Part shown: positions 17,232-23,952 of the stretch, one piece after another | Layout of the letters: each line of letters begins with the position of its first letter | Position numbering within the stretch: position 1 is the stretch's first letter | Translations under genes and position numbers: made by a program | Notes under the pieces: generated by a model | Told to the model about the DNA's origin: nothing | Databases searched by the model: none | What the model saw: the letters and a program-made list of their open reading frames with translations, nothing else | From: Pseudomonadota bacterium | GTDB lineage: Bacteria; Pseudomonadota; Gammaproteobacteria; Burkholderiales; Burkholderiaceae_C | Reading direction: 5' to 3' | NCBI GenBank assembly: GCA_021808525.1 | Contig: JAKBBK010000016.1 | Span: 1 to 45,610 of the forward strand | DNA length: 45,610 bases

Positions 17232-18725
17232 ATGAACCACCGCAGCCATACCCTGCTCTGGAAACAATTGCTGCAGCGAAGCGCGCGCGGCAACCTGAGC
17301 CTGCAGGGGCAGATTCGCGAAATGCTGGTCTCGGCGATCCTGGACGGCCTGGTCGAGCCCGGGACCCCGGTGCCCTCGGGGCGCGAGCTGGCCGAACAAC
17401 TCGGGGTGGCGCGCAACACCGTGGTGCTGGCCTACAAGCAACTCGCCGACGAGGGCTACCTGCTGTCGCGCCAGCGCAGCGGGCATTTCGTGAACGCGCA
17501 ATTCGTGGCCGGGCTGCGCGCGCGCGACCCCGATGCCGCGGGTGCGGGCGCGGCCATGGCCCCCATCGACTGGGAAGGCCGCATGCGCCTTCAGCCCACG
17601 CGCCAGCGAAGCATCCACAAGCCGGCCGACTGGCAGAAATTCCCCTACCCCTTCCTGTACGGGCAGTTCGACGCCTCGCTGTTTCCCACCGCCAACTGGC
17701 GTGAATGCTGCCTCAAGGCGCTGTCCGTGCTCGACATCCGCGACTGGGCGCCCGACCACATCAACCGCGACGACGAGACCCTGGTGCAGCAGATCCGCAC
17801 CCGCGTGCTGCCGCGGCGCGGGGTATGGGCGCAGGCCGAGGAAATCGTGGTCACGGTGGGGGCCCAGCATGCCCTGTACATGGTGGCCGACCTGCTGCTG
17901 GGCGAGCACAGCACCCTGGCGCTGGAAAACCCCGGCTACCCCGACGCGCGCAACATCTTCGCCGCGCGCACCTCGCGCCTGCTGCCCATCGACGTCGATG
18001 CCGACGGCCTTCCGGTGGACCATCGACTCGGCCAGGCCGACTACCTGTACGTCACGCCCAGCCACCAGTGCCCCACGGGCGTGACCATGCCGCTGGAGCG
18101 CAGGCGCCAGCTGCTGCAATGGGCCGATCGCAACGACCTGATCATCATCGAGGATGATTTCGAGAGCGAGAACCGCTACGGCGACGAACCCATTCCCGCG
18201 CTCAAGAGCCTGGATCACAGCCATCGCGTGATCTACATCGGCAGCCTGTCGAAAAGCTGGGCACCCGGGCTGCGCCTGGGCTACATCGTCGCCCCCGCCC
18301 CCCTGGCGCTGGAGTTGCGCGCGCTGCGCCGCCTGATGCTTCGCCATCCCTCGGCCTTCGTGCAGCGCGCCTTCGCGCTGTTCCTGTCCCTGGGCCACCA
18401 CGACGCCCAGCTCCGGCGCATCGCCATGGCCCAGCAGCAGCGCAGCCAGGCCGTGCTGCGGGCGCTGGCCGAGCACCTGCCGCAATGCGAAGTCACCCCG
18501 GTGATCGGCGGCGGCTCATGCTGGCTGCGCCTGCCCGACGGCATCGACACCACCGAGCTGGCGCGCCGCGCCGCAGAGCAAGGCGTGCTGCTGGAACCCG
18601 GCGACGTGTTCTTCTTCCAGCAACCCGCCCCCGGATCCTTCCTGCGCCTGGGCTGGCAATCGATCCCCGACAAGGCCATCGAACCCGGAATCGCCCTGCT
18701 GGGCAAGACTCTACAAAGCCTGTAA
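17232..18725 (+). CDS. tauR: MocR-type (GntR/aminotransferase fusion) regulator, probable TauR
   Basis: A 497-residue fusion regulator. Residues about 20-85 are a GntR winged helix: LSLQGQIREMLVSAILDGL, then PSGRELAEQLGVARNTVVLAYKQL. Residues about 115-495 are a fold-type-I aminotransferase-like domain. Its pyridoxal-phosphate lysine is preserved (Lys341 in SLSKSWAPGLRLG), and so are VTPSHQCPTGVTM and IIEDDFESENRY. MocR regulators with taurine genes are called TauR; in Rhodobacter capsulatus TauR activates tau genes with taurine as inducer. This copy sits inside the sulfonate block, near tauABC and tauXY, whose divergent control region holds paired CTGG-type direct repeats. The start at 17232 is the first ATG after sauS and matches the family length. 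The regulator class is certain; the TauR name depends on context. Confidence 0.8.
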   Translation: MNHRSHTLLWKQLLQRSARGNLSLQGQIREMLVSAILDGLVEPGTPVPSGRELAEQLGVARNTVVLAYKQLADEGYLLSRQRSGHFVNAQFVAGLRARDPDAAGAGAAMAPIDWEGRMRLQPTRQRSIHKPADWQKFPYPFLYGQFDASLFPTANWRECCLKALSVLDIRDWAPDHINRDDETLVQQIRTRVLPRRGVWAQAEEIVVTVGAQHALYMVADLLLGEHSTLALENPGYPDARNIFAARTSRLLPIDVDADGLPVDHRLGQADYLYVTPSHQCPTGVTMPLERRRQLLQWADRNDLIIIEDDFESENRYGDEPIPALKSLDHSHRVIYIGSLSKSWAPGLRLGYIVAPAPLALELRALRRLMLRHPSAFVQRAFALFLSLGHHDAQLRRIAMAQQQRSQAVLRALAEHLPQCEVTPVIGGGSCWLRLPDGIDTTELARRAAEQGVLLEPGDVFFFQQPAPGSFLRLGWQSIPDKAIEPGIALLGKTLQSL

Positions 18726-18760
18726 GCCCCCCAGGGGCCGCCGCAGGCGATTCCGCATCC

Positions 18761-18908
18761 CGCCTGAAAGCCCCCCGACAAGCGCGCCCCGCCCCGCTGC
18801 CAAGCCCCCGCCCGCCTGAAAGCCCCCCGACAAGCGCGCTACGCCCCAATGCCAAGCCCCCGCCCGCCTGAAAGCCCCCCGACAAGCGCGCTACGCCCCA
18901 ATGCCAAG
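18761..18908. repeat. 52-bp tandem repeat, 2.85 copies
   Basis: Copies begin at 18761, 18813 and 18865, each opening with CGCCTGAAAGCCCCCCGAC. Copies 2 and 3 are essentially identical, while copy 1 differs in the middle. The repeat fills most of the 276-bp gap between convergent tauR and tauB. There are no unique spacers, so it is not a CRISPR. I see no coding capacity I would defend in 18726-19001. Confidence 0.85.
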
Positions 18909-18944
18909 AGCACCCCCGCCGCAGGGCCGCCCCCAGGCGGGGTG

Positions 18945-18963
18945 CGTCCCCCTCGGGGGGACG
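18945..18963. terminator. GC-rich hairpin between convergent tauR and tauB
   Basis: CGTCCCCC at 18945-18952 pairs perfectly with GGGGGACG at 18956-18963 around a three-base loop. It stands between two genes whose 3' ends face each other, so a bidirectional terminator is plausible, although no T-run is present. Flanking sequence is extremely G/C-rich and contains further self-complementary tracts. Confidence 0.5.
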
Positions 18964-19001
18964 GAGCGGGGGTCGCCCCCCGCGACGGAGGGGGCCCACC
19001 A

Positions 19002-19739
19002 TCAATGCGCCAGAATGCCCATGGCCTGCTTTTTCAGCTCCAGGAACTGGGGCTCGAAGCTGGTCTCGGGCCTGCGCGGGCGCTCGAGCTCGATGGGCAC
19101 GTCCAGCGCCACCCGGCCCGGGCGCGCGGACAGCACCACCAGGCGCGTGCCCAGGAAGATCGCCTCGTCGATGTCGTGGGTGATGAACACGATGGTGCAC
19201 TGCAGCTTCTCCCACAACGAGGTGAGGAAGGACTGCATGGAGGCCCGGGTCTGCGCGTCCAGCGCACCGAAGGGCTCGTCCATGAGCAGGACCTTGGGTT
19301 TCATCACCAGCGCGCGGGCGATCGCCACGCGCTGCTGCATGCCCCCCGACAACTCATAGGGCTTGTGGCGCGCGAAGGCCTCCAGGCCGATGATGCGCAG
19401 GATCTCCGAACTCTCGCGCCGGCGCTGCGCGCGCGCCATGCCCTGCAGCTCGAGCCCGAACTCGATGTTGTCCTGCACGTTCAGCCAGGGGTACAGGCCC
19501 GCCTGCTGGAACACCACCACGCGGTCCGCCCCCGGCCGGCTCTTGACCTCGCCGTCGATGTAGATGGCCCCGCGCGACGGCGTGGTGAGCCCGGCCAGCA
19601 GGTGCAAGAGCGTGGTCTTGCCGCAGCCCGAGGATCCGAGCACGGTGACGAATTCACCGCCCTGGAACTGCAGGTTGATGTTCTCCAGCGCGGTGGTCGC
19701 GCCGAAGGTCTTGTACAGGGAATCGATGACGATGTTCAC
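19002..19739 (-). CDS. tauB: taurine ABC transporter ATPase (TauB)
   Basis: A 245-residue ABC ATPase of the nitrate/sulfonate/taurine (TauB/SsuB) branch. Walker A is GSSGCGKTT at 35-43, the Q-loop FQQAGLYPW is near 77-85, the signature LSGGMQQR is at 130-137, and Walker B VLLMDEP is at 150-156. The His-loop is ITHDIDEA. It powers uptake through the permease at 20879-21730. It is the last gene of the tauX-tauC-tauA-tauB series on the minus strand. The substrate taurine is inferred from the adjoining dehydrogenase genes; the branch also covers alkanesulfonates and nitrate. Confidence 0.87.
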   Translation of the reverse strand: MNIVIDSLYKTFGATTALENINLQFQGGEFVTVLGSSGCGKTTLLHLLAGLTTPSRGAIYIDGEVKSRPGADRVVVFQQAGLYPWLNVQDNIEFGLELQGMARAQRRRESSEILRIIGLEAFARHKPYELSGGMQQRVAIARALVMKPKVLLMDEPFGALDAQTRASMQSFLTSLWEKLQCTIVFITHDIDEAIFLGTRLVVLSARPGRVALDVPIELERPRRPETSFEPQFLELKKQAMGILAH

Positions 19740-19752
19740 GTGCCTGTCCTCG

Positions 19753-19776
19753 GCGGGGCGGCTGGCGCCGCCCCGC
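19753..19776 (-). other. strong intercistronic hairpin between tauA and tauB
   Basis: A 10-bp perfect GC stem (19753-19762 with 19767-19776) around a TGGC loop lies between the binding-protein and ATPase genes. It starts 15 bases after the tauA stop and has no T-run. Like the hairpin after tctC it may stabilise or limit read-through to keep binding protein in excess. Confidence 0.6.
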
Positions 19777-19791
19777 GCCTGAAGCGCTGGT

Positions 19792-20802
19792 TCAATGCCC
19801 GGAGTACTGCGGGGCGACGTTGTCGGCGAAACTCGCCGGCACCTGCTGGATGCGCCCGATCTGCTGCAGCACCTTGGCCGTGTTCACCAGAGTCATGTAG
19901 GTGGCCGAGGTCTTCACCCCCGCTCCCTCGCCCATGCCCTTGGAGGAATGCTGGTCGGCCCCGGAGAACAACTCGTAGCCGGCCAGTTCCTTGCGCGCCA
20001 CGGGCACCGTGACCCCGGTCTCGCGGGCCATGTCGGCGATGGCCTTCTCGGGGTCCTTGCGGGTCATCTGGTAGCCCTGGTCCATGGCCGCGACGAAGCC
20101 GCGGGTCAGCGCCGGGTGGGCGGCCGCCCACTTGGAGTCGGCGATGCACACGTTGTAGCTCGACGCCGTGCGCGGCAGGTCGCCGTCGGTCTTGAGCACC
20201 TGGCCCCCGGCCGCCTGCAGCGCGCTGAACACCGGATCCCAGACGATGGCCGCGTCGATCGCGCCCGTCACCCAGGAGGTGCGCATCTGCGGCGGCGCCA
20301 TGTTGATCTGGGTGACCGAGTCATAGGGCACGTGCGCCTCCTGCAGAAAGGTCGCCAGTTCGAAGGAGGACTGGGATCCGGCGACGATGGCGATCTTCTT
20401 GCCCTTCAGGCCGGCCACCGTGGTGATGTGGCTGGCGGGCTTGACCACGATGCCGGCTGCCGTCGTGTAGCGCTCCTGGTTGTACACGATGGCCATCGGC
20501 AGGCCCTGCGCGATCGCGGTGACCAGCGGCGGAACGCCCAGGCCGCACATGAAGGTCAGGCTGTTCGAGGCCAGCGCGCTCATCGCCGCCGGCCCGGAAC
20601 TGAACAGCTTGTACTCCACCTTGGCGTGCATGTTCTTCTCGAACAGGTGCTGGGCCATCGACACCATGTAGGGGTCGGCGCCGTTGTTCTCGTAGCCGAT
20701 GATCACCTCCGGCGTGTCGGCGGCCGAGGCCGCTACCGGAACCAGGCCTGCCGCCAGGGTGCAGGCGGCGAGCGCGCCGCGCATCCAGGATCGCTTGTTC
20801 AT
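19792..20802 (-). CDS. tauA: taurine/sulfonate ABC transporter periplasmic binding protein (TauA)
   Basis: A 336-residue NMT1/SsuA-like binding protein. A signal peptide covers about residues 1-27 (basic MNKRSWMRG, hydrophobic core, cleavage near ASAADTPEV). The mature protein starts with EVIIGYENNGADPYMVS. It includes the family's SGPAAMSALASNSLTFMCGLGVPPLVTAIAQG and KGKKIAIVAGSQSSFELATFL blocks. An AGGAGAGAG ribosome site precedes the ATG. It delivers the sulfonate to TauC. The ligand is assumed to be taurine because tauX, tauC and divergent tauY surround it. A strong hairpin follows the gene. Confidence 0.87.
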   Translation of the reverse strand: MNKRSWMRGALAACTLAAGLVPVAASAADTPEVIIGYENNGADPYMVSMAQHLFEKNMHAKVEYKLFSSGPAAMSALASNSLTFMCGLGVPPLVTAIAQGLPMAIVYNQERYTTAAGIVVKPASHITTVAGLKGKKIAIVAGSQSSFELATFLQEAHVPYDSVTQINMAPPQMRTSWVTGAIDAAIVWDPVFSALQAAGGQVLKTDGDLPRTASSYNVCIADSKWAAAHPALTRGFVAAMDQGYQMTRKDPEKAIADMARETGVTVPVARKELAGYELFSGADQHSSKGMGEGAGVKTSATYMTLVNTAKVLQQIGRIQQVPASFADNVAPQYSGH

Positions 20803-20878
20803 GTGCTCTCTCCTGCGTTGGGGGGGGGGATGGACTCGAAGCCCTGCGGGCCTTGGATGAATGGGGGTGACGAGAACT

Positions 20879-21730
20879 TCAGTTGTGGCCGCGCCAGGGC
20901 ACGACCAGGCTTTCGATCTTGCGGATCACCAGTTCCATGGCGTAGCCGATGAGCCCGATGATCACGATGCCGACGATGACGATGCTCACCTGCAGCGCCT
21001 GCCCGGCGAACTGCACCAGCCAGCCCAGCCCGCTGCTGGCGGCGATCAGCTCGGCCGCGACCAGGCAGGTCCAGGCCACGCCGATGCCCACGCGCATGGC
21101 GGTGAAGATCTCGGGCAGCGCCGACGGCAGGATCACCTTGCGGAAGATCTGCGCGTTGCTCGCGCCCAGGGTGCGCGCCACCGACACCCGCAACGGCGGC
21201 GTGCTCTTCACCCCGGAGATGGTGCCGATGATGATCACGGGAATCGTGCCCACCAGGATCAGGATGGCCTTGGGAAGCTCGCCGATGCCGAACCACACGA
21301 CCAGCAGCGGGATATAGGCCAGCGGCGGCACCGGACGCACGAACTGCAGCAGCGGGTCGACGATGTCGAACACCACCTTGTTGCGCGACATCAGCAGCCC
21401 CACCGGAACCCCGATGACGATGGCGCCGACAAAGCCCACCAGGATGCGAAAGCAGCTGATGCCGATGTCGGCGCTCAGGGACTGTCCGCCATAGCCCTGG
21501 CGCAGGATGGACACGAAGGCCTGCCACACCGCCACCGGCGAGGGCAGAGCGAAGGGCGGGAACACGCCGGCCACGGCCACCAGTTGCCACACCACCAGCG
21601 CGCCCAGCAGCACGAGCACGGTGATCCACTGCGGGGCGAGCCGCAGGCGCGATTTGCGTGCCGGGCGGGCGGAGGGAGGGGGCGCGGAAACATTCATGTT
21701 CTGGCCTCGCTGTTCAGGGATCGCGCTCAT
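20879..21730 (-). CDS. tauC: taurine ABC transporter permease (TauC)
   Basis: A 283-residue inner-membrane permease of the BPD_transp_1 superfamily with about six hydrophobic segments. The cytoplasmic EAA loop that contacts the ATPase is VARTLGASNAQIFRKVILP, followed by SALPEIFTAMRVGIGVAW. The N-terminal 33 residues are cytoplasmic and proline/arginine rich. The ATG at 21730 has a near-perfect GGAGG eight bases upstream; a second in-frame ATG at 21697 has none, which decides the start. It is 14 bp after tauX and 76 bp before tauA. Confidence 0.88.
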   Translation of the reverse strand: MSAIPEQRGQNMNVSAPPPSARPARKSRLRLAPQWITVLVLLGALVVWQLVAVAGVFPPFALPSPVAVWQAFVSILRQGYGGQSLSADIGISCFRILVGFVGAIVIGVPVGLLMSRNKVVFDIVDPLLQFVRPVPPLAYIPLLVVWFGIGELPKAILILVGTIPVIIIGTISGVKSTPPLRVSVARTLGASNAQIFRKVILPSALPEIFTAMRVGIGVAWTCLVAAELIAASSGLGWLVQFAGQALQVSIVIVGIVIIGLIGYAMELVIRKIESLVVPWRGHN

Positions 21731-21744
21731 CGAAGGTACCTCCG

Positions 21745-22122
21745 TCAGCGAGCCGGGATACGTTCCTTGCGGAACGCGTTCTTCACCGCGATGCGGCCGT
21801 CGGCGAAGGTGAACACGTCGACCATGCGGGCCTCGATGCGCAGGCCGTCGGCGCGGGTGCCGCGAAAGGTCGATTCGGTGACCCCACGGTCGCCGCAGAC
21901 GAAATGCACCGGGTCCAGCCAGGCGGCGTCGGGAAAGGTCGTCCAGGCCAGCTCGAATCCGGCCCGCACCTCGTCGCGTCCGTGGAAACTGCGTCCGAGC
22001 ACATCCGGGCCGCCCACCGCGTGGAATACGCAATGCTCCGCCATGAAACTCATCAAACGCTCGAGATCATGGGCATTCCATGCGTCTGAAAATGCCTGGA
22101 GAGTATCTACGGTGGGATTCAT
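21745..22122 (-). CDS. tauX: NTF2/SnoaL-like protein, probable taurine dehydrogenase small subunit (TauX)
   Basis: A 125-residue single-domain protein of the NTF2-like fold: FSDAWNAHDLERLMSFMAEHCVFHAVGGP, then a SFHGRDEVRAGF loop and a C-terminal beta sheet ending VDVFTFADGRIAVKNAFRKER. Many NTF2-like proteins are small enzymes or subunits. Here it is the first gene of the tau transport operon and is divergent from the FAD gene at 22504. That matches the small/large subunit split of TauXY, the cytochrome-c-linked taurine dehydrogenase that makes sulfoacetaldehyde and ammonia. From memory, TauX homologues are annotated as NTF2-like, but I could not check. The fold call is strong and the TauX name moderate. 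Confidence 0.65.
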   Translation of the reverse strand: MNPTVDTLQAFSDAWNAHDLERLMSFMAEHCVFHAVGGPDVLGRSFHGRDEVRAGFELAWTTFPDAAWLDPVHFVCGDRGVTESTFRGTRADGLRIEARMVDVFTFADGRIAVKNAFRKERIPAR

Positions 22123-22163
22123 GGTCGACGGCCTGGACGTTTCTCGATGTCTGCGGTTTTTTC

Positions 22164-22169
22164 AATATA
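22164..22169 (-). promoter_or_regulatory. -10 element of the tauX-tauCAB operon
   Basis: TATATT on the minus strand, 5/6 to consensus. No recognisable -35 lies 17 bp upstream; instead the CTGG-type repeat pair lies there. This is the signature of an activator-dependent promoter. The expected start of transcription is near 22157, leaving about 35 bases of leader. Confidence 0.5.
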
Positions 22170-22190
22170 GTGAGGGCCCGAGTCGACTGT

Positions 22191-22223
22191 GTAGATCCAG
22201 TTCGTCGCTTTTGATTGGTCCAG
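22191..22223 (-). promoter_or_regulatory. candidate TauR direct repeats for tauX-tauCAB
   Basis: Read on the minus strand, CTGGACCAAT (22223 to 22214) and CTGGATCTAC (22200 to 22191) repeat with a 23-bp period. They point toward tauX, and the proximal copy begins 31 bp before the TATATT -10. As I recall, the Rhodobacter capsulatus TauR site is a direct repeat of CTGGAC-type boxes, which these resemble. Confidence 0.6.
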
Positions 22224-22267
22224 ATTCCTGAGCGGCCCGCCACTCGGCGAAGCCCCCGGATCCAGGC

Positions 22268-22314
22268 TGAAAATCAAGGGTTTTCACTCATCTGGAAAAC
22301 CCGCACGGTTTTCC
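22268..22314. promoter_or_regulatory. alternating inverted half-site array at the centre of the tauX/tauY region
   Basis: GGAAAACC (22294-22301) and GGTTTTCC (22307-22314) are perfect 8-bp arms around CGCAC. GGGTTTTC (22278-22285) also pairs with GAAAACCC (22295-22302), and TGAAAA (22268-22273) with TTTTCA (22281-22286). Four GAAAA/TTTTC half-sites alternate in direction at steps of 12, 14 and 14 bp. The rightmost palindrome is centred at 22304, and the midpoint of the two divergent -10 elements is 22306. Confidence 0.55.
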
Positions 22315-22389
22315 GGCCGCCCCCTGTTGCATGGCGATTGTGCAGTGCGCAAAGCCGCGCTCGATTATCTCGGCTGCGCTGGTCGGGAT

Positions 22390-22422
22390 CTGGACCACCA
22401 TTTTGGTGCGATCTGGCTCCAT
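22390..22422 (+). promoter_or_regulatory. candidate TauR direct repeats for tauY
   Basis: CTGGACCACC at 22390-22399 and CTGGCTCCAT at 22413-22422 repeat with the same 23-bp period as the minus-strand pair, now pointing toward tauY. The proximal copy begins 30 bp before the TATCAT -10. The proximal copy keeps only CTGG of the CTGGAC core, so it is weaker. Confidence 0.55.
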
Positions 22423-22442
22423 GAGCTTTCAATATCGCCCCC

Positions 22443-22448
22443 TATCAT
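22443..22448 (+). promoter_or_regulatory. -10 element of tauY
   Basis: TATCAT, 5/6 to consensus, without a -35. The implied transcription start near 22455 falls after the in-frame ATG at 22447, which supports 22504 as the tauY start. Confidence 0.5.
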
Positions 22449-22503
22449 GGTTCGCAAACCCTGCTCCTTCGGGTGCCTCCTTGAATCCTCGGGTACGAAT
22501 CCC

Positions 22504-23931
22504 ATGAATGTCTCCGCTGAATCCGAAACCCCTTCCCCGCTGCGCCCCTACGACCCCCGCTACGACCCCCTGGTGCATGCGACGCCGGGGCACGGCCACG
22601 GCTATGCGCCGACCTACTGGGTGGGAACGGCCGGCGCGCCTCCGGACGACGACGGTCCCGTGCGGGGCGACCTCGACGTGGACGTCGCCGTGGTCGGCTC
22701 GGGTTTCACGGGCCTGTCCACCGCCTTGTTCCTGGCACGCGAGCACGGGATCCGCGCCACCGTGCTGGAGGCCAACCAGGCCGCCTGGGGCTGCACCAGC
22801 CGCAACGGCGGCCAGGGCCAGAACGCCAGCGGCCGCCTGTACCGCTCGCAGTGGCTCGCGCGCTGGGGGCGCGAGGTCGCCCTGCGCCTGGACCGGGAGA
22901 TCCGCGAGGGCTTCGACACCTTCAAGTCGCTGGTGGCCGAATTCCCCGAATGCGAGCCCCAGCCCGGCGGACACCTGTACATCGCGCATCGCGACAAGAA
23001 GATGGACTTCCTGCGCGACGAGGCGCAGGTGATGCGCGAGGTCTTCGGCTACGACACCCGCATGCTCAGCCGCGAGCAGGTGCACGAGCGCTACGTGCGC
23101 GACGCGGAGTGCAGCGGCGCGATGCACGAACCCGACGGCATCGGCGTGCATCCGCTCAAGCTGGCTTTCGCCTACCAGCGCAGCGCGCGCGCCCTGGGCG
23201 TGCGCATCCATACCTCCAGCCCGGTCACGCGCTTCGAGGGCTCGAAGGGCCGCTACCTGCTGCACACCCCGGGCGGCATCGTGCGCGCGCGCGCCGTGGC
23301 CTTCGCCACGGGCGGCTACACCAGCAATGCCCTGCATCCACGCCTGCGCAACAAGATCCTGCCCATCCTGTCCAACTCGCTGGTCACGCGCGTGCTGCGC
23401 GACGACGAGATCGAGGCCACGGGATTTCGCACCCACGAGGTGATCACCGATACGCGCACGCTGCGCTTTTACTATCGCCTCCTGCCCGACCGTCGCGTGC
23501 AGATCGGCAGCCGAAGCTCCATCACCGGGGCCGACGCCCCCCATCCCAGGCACCTGCAACTGCTGATCGATGGCCTGCACCGCAAGTTCCCGGCCCTGCG
23601 CGGGATCGACATCGACTACTCCTGGTGGGGATGGGTGGACGTGAGCCATGACATGATGCCGCGCATCACCCAGCCCGACCCCTCCGAACAGGTGTTCTAC
23701 GCGCTGGGCTACGGAGGCAACGGCGTGTCCTTCTCGGCCCATGCCGGGCGCCGCATGGCCCAGCGCGTGGCCGGCAAGGCCCCGCCCGTGCTGGACCTGC
23801 CGATCTACGCCGGCGAGCTCGAATACCCCAACGCCTTCGACCTCGTGCGCTCGCCCCTGCTCGCGCCCATGCGCAGGCTGGGCCAGCGCCTGCTGTACCG
23901 CTGGTACTTCCTGCGCGACGAACGCCTCTGA
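22504..23931 (+). CDS. tauY: FAD-dependent oxidoreductase, probable taurine dehydrogenase large subunit (TauY)
   Basis: A 475-residue protein of the D-amino-acid-oxidase/glycine-oxidase fold. The FAD-binding GSGFTG at 65-70 is followed by LSTALFLAREHG. The flavin contact region is AAWGCTSRNGGQGQNASG. The C-terminal FAD motif is YALGYGGNGVSFSAHAGRRMA. The N-terminal YDPRYDPLV...GYAPTYWVGTAG block is what I associate with TauY. TauY with TauX oxidatively deaminates taurine to sulfoacetaldehyde, feeding Xsc. No transmembrane segment is seen. The divergent tauX-tauCAB operon supports the role. Alternatives are oxidation of N-methyltaurine or another amine by a related enzyme. An upstream in-frame ATG (22447) is rejected because it would precede the predicted transcription start. 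Confidence 0.75.
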   Translation: MNVSAESETPSPLRPYDPRYDPLVHATPGHGHGYAPTYWVGTAGAPPDDDGPVRGDLDVDVAVVGSGFTGLSTALFLAREHGIRATVLEANQAAWGCTSRNGGQGQNASGRLYRSQWLARWGREVALRLDREIREGFDTFKSLVAEFPECEPQPGGHLYIAHRDKKMDFLRDEAQVMREVFGYDTRMLSREQVHERYVRDAECSGAMHEPDGIGVHPLKLAFAYQRSARALGVRIHTSSPVTRFEGSKGRYLLHTPGGIVRARAVAFATGGYTSNALHPRLRNKILPILSNSLVTRVLRDDEIEATGFRTHEVITDTRTLRFYYRLLPDRRVQIGSRSSITGADAPHPRHLQLLIDGLHRKFPALRGIDIDYSWWGWVDVSHDMMPRITQPDPSEQVFYALGYGGNGVSFSAHAGRRMAQRVAGKAPPVLDLPIYAGELEYPNAFDLVRSPLLAPMRRLGQRLLYRWYFLRDERL

Positions 23932-23952
23932 GCCCTGCGCCCCGGCACCGGC

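Noticed and set aside
14616-18485. Upstream in-frame extension of the SauT-like gene on the minus strand.
   Set aside because: It would be antisense to the IclR, sauS and tauR genes; ANL similarity begins at 14615.
18761-18908. CRISPR array.
   Set aside because: The 52-bp units are directly contiguous with no unique spacers and no cas genes are present.
19002-21730. Assignment of the ABC system to sulfur-starvation alkanesulfonate use (ssuABC).
   Set aside because: No ssuD/ssuE or tauD is present; catabolic genes (tauX, tauY, xsc, pta) surround it, so a carbon-source role is more likely, though the substrate is not proven.
22327-22503. Longer tauY with a start upstream of 22504.
   Set aside because: The added residues have no family similarity, and the predicted -10 and transcription start lie downstream of those ATGs.
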